Origin: Rhodocyclaceae bacterium UBA2271
GTDB taxonomy: Bacteria > Pseudomonadota > Gammaproteobacteria > Burkholderiales > Rhodocyclaceae
Direction of reading: 5' to 3'
Assembly: GCA_002347405.1 (NCBI GenBank)
Contig: DDXB01000058.1
Span: forward strand, 1 to 6,012
DNA: 6,012 nt
The notes beneath the pieces were generated by a model that made no database searches, was not told the DNA's origin, and saw nothing but the letters and a program-made list of their open reading frames with translations. The position numbers and the translations under genes were made by a program. Positions within the stretch are counted from its first letter, which is position 1, and each line of letters starts with the position of its first letter. Of the stretch, positions 1 to 6,012 are shown piece after piece.

Positions 1-63
1 ACTTCTCGCGTTTCCACACACTCTGGGCCGCCACCCGCCGTCCTGCCAGCGCCGACTTTTGCA
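1..63. other. Upstream flank, nothing identified
   Basis: This GC-rich stretch precedes the toxin-antitoxin promoter. The three forward frames are too short to judge: one stops at 65-67, one at 87-89, and the third runs on open into the antitoxin frame. No ribosome binding site, promoter or convincing terminator is visible. It could hold the 3' end of a neighbouring gene, but nothing here supports naming one. Confidence 0.4.
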
Positions 64-100
64 TTGACGCGCAACTGGCATGCGCTTAATATATGCGCAT
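64..100 (+). promoter_or_regulatory. Sigma70-like promoter with overlapping palindrome (ccdAB)
   Basis: A -35 box TTGACG (64-69, 5 of 6 consensus) is followed by a 17-nt spacer and a -10 box TAATAT (87-92, 4 of 6). Transcription would start near 99-100, giving a leader of about 20 nt before the antitoxin start. An exact inverted repeat, ATGCGC (80-85) and GCGCAT (95-100), brackets the -10. CcdA-type antitoxins bind DNA through their ribbon-helix-helix domain and, with CcdB, repress their own promoter, so the palindrome is a reasonable operator candidate. The promoter elements are seen; the operator role is inferred. Confidence 0.6.
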
Positions 101-107
101 CGATAAC

Positions 108-113
108 AAAGGA
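108..113 (+). promoter_or_regulatory. Ribosome binding site fixing the ccdA start
   Basis: AAAGGA lies 7 nt before the ATG at 121. This favours that ATG over the in-frame TTG at 64, which lies inside the -35 box and would add 19 residues with no match to the family. Confidence 0.65.
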
Positions 114-120
114 TTTTGCC

Positions 121-363
121 ATGAGCACCGCCAAGAAAGCCGCCAACCTCAGCGTGCGTGCCGACCTGCTCGAAGAGGCGCGCGCCTACAAGATCAACCT
201 GTCGCAGACGCTCGAAACTGCGCTCGCCACCGAGCTAAAAAAACGTCATGAAGATGAATGGCTTAGCCAAAACAAGGAGGCCATCGCCGCTTATGCGCGT
301 CTGGTCGAACGTGAGGGATTGCTTTCCGACAGCTATCGCAGCTTCATGCGCGAGGATGTTTGA
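121..363 (+). CDS. ccdA: CcdA family type II antitoxin
   Basis: This 80-residue protein is the antitoxin of a CcdAB module (F-plasmid CcdA has 72 residues). The N-terminal half looks like a ribbon-helix-helix DNA-binding domain: a strand around residues 8-14 (ANLSVRA), then helices at about 15-23 and 27-42. The C-terminal half carries the toxin-binding region, with family-typical features such as W47, N51, the YARLVEREG segment (58-66) and the SDSYRSF segment (69-75). In the family this tail is disordered until it wraps around CcdB, and the protein is degraded by Lon. Its stop TGA (361-363) overlaps the ccdB start by one base, the usual translational coupling of antitoxin and toxin. Local G+C falls to about 50% in 241-300, lower than in the downstream genes, which mildly suggests acquisition by transfer. 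The family assignment rests on remembered motif similarity and on gene order. Confidence 0.88.
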   Translation: MSTAKKAANLSVRADLLEEARAYKINLSQTLETALATELKKRHEDEWLSQNKEAIAAYARLVEREGLLSDSYRSFMREDV

Positions 364-680
364 TGGCTCACCTCGACGTATTCCACAACCATGATCCGCG
401 CACGACCGGATCCCGACCGTATCTTCTGGACGCGCAAAACGACCTTTTGGCCAGCCTGCCCTCAACAGTCGTCATCCCTCTGGCCCGCCCGGAATACATC
501 AGCCAATTGGCGATCCTGCGGCTCAATCCCAGGATCAATATCAATGGGGATAGCTTGGTGCTGCTGACACAGGACATGGCGGCCCTGCCTCGCCGCATTC
601 TCAAAACCCCCGTTGCCAACCTCTCATCCCAACGCGACGAAATTCTCGCCGCCCTCGATTTTCTTTTCACTGGATTCTGA
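363..680 (+). CDS. ccdB: CcdB family type II toxin
   Basis: This 105-residue protein (F-plasmid CcdB has 101) follows ccdA with a TGATG overlap. Family features in order are YLLDAQNDLL (20-29, compare RLFVDVQSDII in F CcdB), VVIPLAR (36-42), INGDSLVLLTQDMAALP (60-76), the VANLS segment (84-88) and the C-terminal helix LAALDFLFTGF (95-105). F CcdB is a dimer that poisons DNA gyrase by binding GyrA, using its last residues Trp-Gly-Ile. Here the end is Thr103-Gly104-Phe105: the Gly is kept, the Trp is replaced. From memory, many chromosomal members also lack the Trp, so toxicity cannot be excluded, but a gyrase target should not be assumed. The ATG at 363 is preferred to the TTG at 360 because it gives the usual coupled overlap. 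G+C in 421-540 is about 57%, below that of ettA. Confidence 0.87.
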   Translation: MAHLDVFHNHDPRTTGSRPYLLDAQNDLLASLPSTVVIPLARPEYISQLAILRLNPRININGDSLVLLTQDMAALPRRILKTPVANLSSQRDEILAALDFLFTGF

Positions 681-683
681 TTC

Positions 684-2348
<1,665 letters not shown>

Positions 2349-2373
2349 TATCGCAACCGGCCAAGAGAACTGC

Positions 2374-3075
2374 ATGCCGCATCGCATCCGCATTGCCGCC
2401 CGCCTTGCCGCCCTGGCAGGCGCCCTCGCCGCCACGCCCGTCCTCGCCGAGCGCCCGATGGCCGTCGACGATGCCGGCACGCTCGACAAGGGCGGCGCCA
2501 AGCTCTAATTCGGCCTCACCCAGGATCACAAGGAGCGCGGCTGGGAAGGCTCCGCCGGCTACGCGCCGATCGACAACCTCGAACTCGAGATCAACTTCGC
2601 GCGCGCCACCGACCGCGACACCGACCCGCACACGCGCCTGCGCGGCGTTGGCTTCGCCGCCAAGTGGGTGCCGCTGAAGGCCGAGGTCGGCTTGTCCGCC
2701 GGCCTCAAGCTCGAATACGGCCGCGTGCGCATCAACGACAGGATCAACCCCGCCGACACCGCGCATGGCCGCGGTCTCAACGGCCTGGCGAGCTGGAGCT
2801 TCGCCTCCGGCCAGATCATGCACTTCAACGTCGATCGCGAGTGGCTGCGCGTCAGCGGCCCGAACGAGGCCAACAATTCCTTGGGCGTCGGTTTCGACCA
2901 GCCCCTGCTGGAAAACCTGCGGCTGACCCTGGAAACCTATGGCGCCGAACATGGCCGCCCGGACAAGCAGGTCGGCCTGCGCTGGACCGTCGCCGAAGGC
3001 GTCAAGCTCAGCGGCGCGGTCGGCCGCGGCAATGGCCGCGGCTTCGGCAACGCCGGCATCGCCCGGGAGTTCTGA
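2374..3075 (+). pseudogene. Small beta-barrel-like outer-membrane protein, broken by an in-frame TAA
   Basis: One reading frame runs from ATG 2374 to TGA 3073-3075 with a single interruption, TAA at 2506-2508 (codon 45 of 233). Before the break is a typical Sec signal peptide: Arg residues at 4, 6 and 10, a hydrophobic Ala/Leu core (11-20), and probable cleavage after VLA (23-25). After it come about 188 codons with GC-rich third positions and alternating hydrophobic/polar strands (such as AEVGLSAGLKLEYG and QVGLRWTVAEGVKLSGAVG). The protein ends in Phe (IAREF), as outer-membrane barrels do for BAM recognition. Continuity in frame with no other stop points to one recent base change, such as GAA or GAG to TAA, or to a sequencing error. 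As written, only a 44-residue peptide would be made. A weak ribosome site (AAGAGA, 2363-2368) precedes the ATG, 25 nt after ettA. I do not recognise the family; the barrel assignment is inferred from pattern. Confidence 0.72.
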
Positions 3076-3080
3076 AAGTC

Positions 3081-3100
3081 GGCGCTGGCGGAACGGCGCC
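3081..3100. terminator. Possible hairpin between convergent genes
   Basis: GGCGC at 3081-3085 pairs with GCGCC at 3096-3100, extended by a G-U and a G-C pair around a 6-nt loop. It lies between the stop of the broken outer-membrane gene (3075) and the stop of the minus-strand aminotransferase (3110). Neither side has a real T tract: the plus side continues GGGGGGCGC, and the minus side has only GACTTTC. It could be a weak or Rho-assisted bidirectional terminator. Confidence 0.3.
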
Positions 3101-3109
3101 GGGGGGCGC

Positions 3110-4279
3110 TTATACCGCCCGCAGCTTCTCACCCGCCGCTGCCAGCGTCGCTTCGTTCTTGGCGAAGCAAAAACGAATCAAACCGTAATCACTGCCGTCC
3201 GGCATGAAGGCCGAAACGGGGATCACGGCAACACCCTTCTCGATGGTCAGCCAGCGCGCGAATTCGCTATCGGGCAGGTCGTTGATCTTGTCGTAGCGCG
3301 CGAGCTGGAAATAGGTGCCATCACTGGGCAGCAGCTCGAAGCGCGAACCCGCGAGCTGCTGGTGGAAGAAATCCCGCTTGGCCCGGTAGAACTCGGCGAG
3401 TCCCGCCGCAAAGCCCGGATCGGCGCGCATGAAGTCGGCGAGCGCGAGTTGCGACGGGTGATGGACGGTGAACACGATGAACTGGTGCGCCTTGCGAAAT
3501 TCGGCCATCAGTGCGGCGGGCGCGGCGCAATAGGCGATCTTCCACCCGGTGATGTGGAAAGTCTTGCCGAAGCTTGACACGACAAAGCTGCGTTCGCGCA
3601 GTTCCGGGTAACGCGCCAGGCTCTCGTGGCGTCCGCCGGTCGGGCTGTCGGCGAAGACGATATGTTCATACACCTCGTCGCCCAGCAGCACGATGTCGGT
3701 ATCGCGCACCAGCGCGGCCAGTTGCGCCATGTCGTCCGCCGTCCACACCGTGCCGGTGGGGTTGTGCGGCGTGTTCATGATGATCATCCGCGTGCGCGGG
3801 CCAATGGCCGCGGCGACCTCCGTCCAGTCGGGACGAAAGGCCGGCGGCAAAAGATTGATCACGCGCGCCGTGCCGCCCTGCAAGGCAATCGCCGGCAGAT
3901 AACTGTCATAAACGGGCGCAAAGACGATGACCTCGTCGCCCGGCCGCACGCAGGCGGTGATGGCGGTGTACAGCGCCTGCGTGGCGCCGGCCGTGACGGT
4001 GATTTCGCTCTCGACGTCGTACTGCGCGCCGTAACAGGCCGCCAGTTTTTCGGTGATGGCTTCGCGCAGCGGCAGGGCACCCGCCATGGGCGGATACTGG
4101 TTGGCGCCAGTGTTAACGCTGGCCATGTGATGCGCGACGCGTTCCAGCAACAGCGGCGGCGGCGAAAAATCGGGAAAACCCTGCGACAGGTTGATCGCCC
4201 CATGCTCGGCGGCGAGCCGCGACATGACGGTAAAAATGGTGGTGCCGACCTGCGGCAGTCGAGAAGGTAAGGGGTTCAT
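3110..4279 (-). CDS. ybdL: PLP-dependent aminotransferase, YbdL (methionine aminotransferase) type
   Basis: This 389-residue fold-type I (class I/II) aminotransferase closely resembles E. coli YbdL (386), which prefers methionine, and also histidine and phenylalanine, as amino donors. The likely reaction is reversible transamination of methionine with its 2-keto acid, in the cytosol. Shared landmarks are LPQVGTTIFTVMSRLA (8-23), INLSQGFPDF (29-38, substrate entrance), TVTAGATQALYTAI (94-107, cofactor phosphate loop), NTPHNP (169-174) with N173, GDEVYEH (200-206) with D201 and Y204 contacting the pyridine ring, SSFGKTFHITGWK (235-247) with Schiff-base K239, and IRFCFAK (368-374) with R369 for the substrate carboxylate. 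No key residue is missing. The ATG at 4277-4279 gives the family-typical N-terminus, with a weak ribosome site GGATGAG 8 nt upstream. It stands alone on its strand. Kynurenine aminotransferase/glutamine transaminase K-like activity is the main alternative. Confidence 0.92.
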   Translation of the reverse strand: MNPLPSRLPQVGTTIFTVMSRLAAEHGAINLSQGFPDFSPPPLLLERVAHHMASVNTGANQYPPMAGALPLREAITEKLAACYGAQYDVESEITVTAGATQALYTAITACVRPGDEVIVFAPVYDSYLPAIALQGGTARVINLLPPAFRPDWTEVAAAIGPRTRMIIMNTPHNPTGTVWTADDMAQLAALVRDTDIVLLGDEVYEHIVFADSPTGGRHESLARYPELRERSFVVSSFGKTFHITGWKIAYCAAPAALMAEFRKAHQFIVFTVHHPSQLALADFMRADPGFAAGLAEFYRAKRDFFHQQLAGSRFELLPSDGTYFQLARYDKINDLPDSEFARWLTIEKGVAVIPVSAFMPDGSDYGLIRFCFAKNEATLAAAGEKLRAV

Positions 4280-4285
4280 ATCGAT

Positions 4286-4306
4286 GGCTCATCCGGTGAA
4301 TGAGCC
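4286..4306 (-). promoter_or_regulatory. Inverted repeat in the aminotransferase leader, overlapping its ribosome binding site
   Basis: GGCTCAT (4286-4292) and ATGAGCC (4300-4306) form an exact 7-bp inverted repeat with a 7-nt loop, 6 nt upstream of the aminotransferase ATG. In the minus-strand mRNA the second arm contains most of the best Shine-Dalgarno candidate (GGATGAG, 4288-4294). Folding would therefore hide the ribosome site. It may instead be a DNA operator. The pairing is seen; the function is inferred. Confidence 0.4.
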
Positions 4307-4390
4307 GGAACTCTAAACCATCGGCCATGCCTTTGCGCGCACTTTCAACCCGACAGTTACGTCCGTGCGAAATTCATGGATAATATCGAG

Positions 4391-4399
4391 TTATCCACA
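4391..4399 (+). promoter_or_regulatory. Perfect DnaA-box 9-mer
   Basis: TTATCCACA matches the strongest E. coli DnaA box (R1/R4 type) at all nine positions. A reverse-oriented partial copy lies just upstream: TGGATAA at 4377-4383 is an exact inverted repeat of TTATCCA at 4391-4397, separated by 7 nt. With equal base use, one specific 9-mer is expected about 0.05 times in 6 kb over both strands, and less in GC-rich DNA. It could mark DnaA transcriptional control of a flanking gene or a DnaA titration site. No replication-initiation gene or box cluster is present, so this is not proposed as an origin. Confidence 0.45.
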
Positions 4400-4496
4400 G
4401 CAAGAAAGGCCATGCGGGATTTTGCTAGCGCCATGCATAGTCGCCCATCGCCTGACCACATTTCTCTGCGCACGCGGCGCCGTGAACGTTTAGTCC

Positions 4497-4540
4497 TTGC
4501 CGCCAGTGGCGGCGATCTGCCAACCGGGTTTGGCCAGATC
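4497..4540 (+). other. Two abutting strong stem-loops
   Basis: Hairpin 1 (4497-4515) pairs TTGCCGCC with GGCGGCGA around a 3-nt AGT loop: 8 pairs, one of them G-U. Hairpin 2 (4514-4540) pairs GATCTGCCAA with TTGG and CAGATC: 10 pairs with one bulged C (4534) and loop CCGGGT. They share two bases, so they would stack or compete. Neither is followed by a T run on either strand, which argues against intrinsic terminators. They would lie in the 5' leader of the CBS membrane protein if transcription starts upstream, or they could belong to a small RNA or dispersed repeat. I recognise no riboswitch class. Confidence 0.45.
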
Positions 4541-4596
4541 AATCCTCAAGCTGCCATGTCAAGTTTTCCCCTCTGGCGTCCCGCAGCGGGTCTCGG

Positions 4597-4627
4597 TGCG
4601 GTTTCGTTCGCCTGTGCGAACCCCGCG
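4597..4627 (+). other. Leader hairpin before the CBS membrane protein
   Basis: GTTCGC (4606-4611) pairs exactly with GCGAAC (4616-4621) around loop CTGT. Beyond an asymmetric internal loop, GCGG (4598-4601) pairs with CCGC (4623-4626). It ends about 26 nt before the ATG at 4654. A minor hairpin, CCCG/CGGG (4580-4590), precedes it. No U tract follows, so a terminator is unlikely; a structured leader is possible. Confidence 0.35.
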
Positions 4628-4643
4628 ATATTGAATGTCCTCT

Positions 4644-4647
4644 GGAG
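4644..4647 (+). promoter_or_regulatory. Ribosome binding site of the CBS membrane protein
   Basis: GGAG sits 6 nt before the ATG at 4654 and supports that start, which also puts the first membrane segment at the N-terminus as the family expects. Confidence 0.6.
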
Positions 4648-4653
4648 CACACC

Positions 4654-5991
4654 ATGGAAATCCTGTTCCTGATCGCCCTCATTTTGCTGAACGGCAGCTT
4701 TGCCATGTCGGAGATCGCCCTGGTTACCGCGCGACGCACCCGGCTGGCCAAGCTTGCCGAAAATGGCGACGGCGCCGCCGCTGTCGCCATCAAGCTGCAT
4801 GACGAGCCGACGCGCTTCCTCTCCACGATTCAGATCGGCATTACGTCGATCGGCATCCTCAACGGGATTGTCGGAGAAGCCGTGTTGGCCGAACCATTCG
4901 CCATTTGGCTGCACGGCATGGGAATGGATGAGGAGGCCGGCAGCATCGCGGCGACGGCCCTCGTCGTCGTGGTCATCACCTATATCTCCATCGTGATCGG
5001 TGAACTGGTGCCCAAGCGCATCGCGCAGTTCAATCCCGAGGGGATTGCGCGCCTGGTGGCAAGGCCGATGCAGTTCCTGGCGTTGCTCACGCGCCCGTTC
5101 GTGCGACTGCTATCGATTTCCACCGATACGCTCCTGCGCCTGATGGGACAACGCGAGCAGGCGGGGCAAGGCATCACCGAGGAAGAAATTCACGCCATGA
5201 TCGAGGAAGGGTCGATATCCGGGGTGATCGAGCAACGGGAACGCGAGATGGTACGCAACGTCTTCCGGCTCGATGATCGCCAGATTGCCTCGCTGATGGT
5301 TCCGCGGGCCGATATCGTCTATCTGGATGTCGCCCGGTCACGGGAAGAGAACCTGCAAAGGCTTTCCGCATCCGATCACTCGCGCTTCCCGGTCTGCCGG
5401 GGTGGTCTGCATGACGTGCTCGGCATGGTCAATGCCAAACAATTGTTCAATCAGATGCTCAAGGGGGAACAGACCGATCTTGCCGCACAGGTACAGCCAG
5501 CGGTGTTCGTCCCGGAAACCTTGACCGGCATGGATCTGCTGGGCCACTTCCGCGCCTCGGGCACCCAGATGGTCATGGTGGTGGATGAATATGGCGAAGT
5601 ACTGGGACTGGTGACTTTGCAGGATGTCCTGGAAGCCGTGACCGGAGAATTCAAGCCGCGCAATCAGGAAGATGCCTGGGCCGTGCAGCGGGAAGACGGT
5701 TCGTGGCTGCTTGACGGGCTGATTCCAATACCGGAACTAAAGGACAAACTGGAACTTAAAGGGGTGCCGGAGGAGGACAAGGGCCGCTATCACACCTTGA
5801 GCGGACTCATGATGTGGCTGTTCGAACATTTGCCGCAGACCGGCGAGACCACAACATGGGAAAAATGGCGGCTTGAAGTGGTCGATCTGGATGGCAAGCG
5901 CGTCGACAAGGTACTGGCCAGCCGCCTGCCGGAGGCGGAGGAACCCGCGCCGCGGGAGGGCGAAGGCTCAGCCCACATCGGCAATGGGTGA
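4654..5991 (+). CDS. CNNM/CorC (HlyC/TlyC, YtfL-like) membrane protein with paired CBS domains
   Basis: This 445-residue inner-membrane protein has the standard order of the family. A CNNM (DUF21) membrane domain fills about residues 1-190, with segments near 1-24, 56-85, 98-118 and 135-155 and the motifs NGSFAMSEIAL (13-23) and GELVPKRIA (116-124). A linker, ITEEEIHAMIEEGSISGVI (174-192), leads into two CBS domains (about 215-275 and 280-336) ending in TLQDVLEAVTGE (321-332), the adenine-nucleotide-binding type of motif. A CorC/HlyC C-terminal domain (about 345-425) includes SWLLDG and RYHTLSG. Relatives include E. coli YtfL (447 residues; PaeA in Salmonella, implicated in polyamine export) and CNNM/CorC proteins linked to Mg2+ or Co2+ efflux. 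The old 'hemolysin' label is historical. Substrate cannot be decided from sequence, so no symbol is given. Length and motifs are complete. The tail (427-445) is acidic, low in complexity, and probably disordered. Confidence 0.93.
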   Translation: MEILFLIALILLNGSFAMSEIALVTARRTRLAKLAENGDGAAAVAIKLHDEPTRFLSTIQIGITSIGILNGIVGEAVLAEPFAIWLHGMGMDEEAGSIAATALVVVVITYISIVIGELVPKRIAQFNPEGIARLVARPMQFLALLTRPFVRLLSISTDTLLRLMGQREQAGQGITEEEIHAMIEEGSISGVIEQREREMVRNVFRLDDRQIASLMVPRADIVYLDVARSREENLQRLSASDHSRFPVCRGGLHDVLGMVNAKQLFNQMLKGEQTDLAAQVQPAVFVPETLTGMDLLGHFRASGTQMVMVVDEYGEVLGLVTLQDVLEAVTGEFKPRNQEDAWAVQREDGSWLLDGLIPIPELKDKLELKGVPEEDKGRYHTLSGLMMWLFEHLPQTGETTTWEKWRLEVVDLDGKRVDKVLASRLPEAEEPAPREGEGSAHIGNG

Positions 5992-6012
5992 CATCGCCGT
6001 CCCCGTGTTGGC
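5984..6012 (+). CDS. Possible start of a downstream gene, cut by the window end
   Basis: An ATG at 5984 opens a frame that stays open to the last base (MGDIAVPVL...) and overlaps the preceding gene's stop TGA (5989-5991) by 8 nt. Eight of its nine complete codons end in G or C, as in genes nearby. The Shine-Dalgarno support is weak: the GAAGG at 5962-5966 is rather far. A GTG at 5988 in another frame is an alternative. The fragment is too short to assign a family. Confidence 0.28.

Larger units (their letters stand above)
4280..4653. other. Divergent intergenic region, 374 nt, hairpin-rich
   Basis: No convincing gene lies between the divergent aminotransferase and the CBS-domain membrane protein. 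The stretch at 4371-4397 is AT-rich for this window and holds -10-like hexamers on both strands (GATAAT at 4379-4384 on plus; TATTAT at 4385-4380 on minus). I found no matching -35 box at 16-18 nt for either, so promoter positions are uncertain. The heptamer GCCATGC occurs at 4324, 4409 and 4430. The DnaA-box 9-mer and the hairpins are listed separately. Confidence 0.55.

Noticed and set aside
10..18. Second DnaA-box-like 9-mer GTTTCCACA near the window start
   Set aside because: It matches only 7 of 9 positions, which is too frequent by chance.
64..120. N-terminal extension of CcdA from a TTG at 64
   Set aside because: The TTG is the first part of the -35 box, and a good ribosome site precedes the ATG at 121, which yields the family-like length.
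3626..4270. Plus-strand open frame of 214 codons within the aminotransferase
   Set aside because: It is antisense to a complete, motif-rich aminotransferase; its Arg/Gly/His-rich product is typical of a shadow.
4391..4399. Replication origin at the DnaA box
   Set aside because: Only one perfect box plus an inverted part-copy is present, with no box cluster and no dnaA, dnaN, gidA or rep gene nearby.
4324..4436. Three copies of GCCATGC (4324, 4409, 4430)
   Set aside because: The 21-bp spacing of the last two fits helical phasing, but the heptamers lack shared flanks or dyad structure and may be chance.
4376..4672. 98-codon plus-strand frame in the intergenic region
   Set aside because: It runs through the hairpins and overlaps the start of the CBS membrane protein out of frame. 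It has no clear ribosome site and no recognisable sequence.

Overview
The window is a stretch of GC-rich proteobacterial chromosome, roughly 60-65% G+C by hand count of sample lines. It most resembles a betaproteobacterium, judging by EttA, the YbdL-type aminotransferase, codon use and the outer-membrane protein; this is inference, as no rRNA or marker gene is present. There is no tRNA, rRNA, CRISPR array, insertion sequence or recognisable phage gene.

Layout. (1) 64-680: a complete type II toxin-antitoxin pair of the CcdA/CcdB family with its own sigma70-like promoter. A 6-bp inverted repeat encloses the -10 and is a plausible autoregulatory operator. (2) 684-2348, only 3 nt after ccdB: ettA, the ABC-F energy-dependent translational throttle protein, full length with all ATPase motifs. 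(3) 2374-3075: a small exported beta-barrel-like outer-membrane protein gene broken by one in-frame TAA codon (2506-2508). Reading frame, composition and C-terminal Phe are otherwise intact. (4) 3110-4279, minus strand: a PLP-dependent aminotransferase of the YbdL/methionine aminotransferase type, convergent with the broken gene. (5) 4280-4653: a non-coding divergent region of 374 nt with a perfect DnaA-box 9-mer, an inverted partial copy of it, and several strong hairpins. (6) 4654-5991: a CNNM/CorC (YtfL/TlyC-like) membrane protein with paired CBS domains. (7) 5984 to the window end: the possible start of another gene overlapping the previous stop.

How the genes relate. ccdA, ccdB and ettA run in one direction with a 1-nt overlap and then a 3-nt gap, so ettA may be read from the toxin-antitoxin promoter. 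That arrangement is the most notable thing here. The broken outer-membrane gene follows ettA by 25 nt and could share the transcript. The aminotransferase (probably methionine/keto-acid metabolism) and the CBS membrane protein are divergent, share the structured intergenic region, and have no evident functional link. I see no clearly new system. The points worth a second look are the ccdAB-ettA coupling, the non-canonical CcdB C-terminus, the single-codon gene break and the 4280-4653 region.
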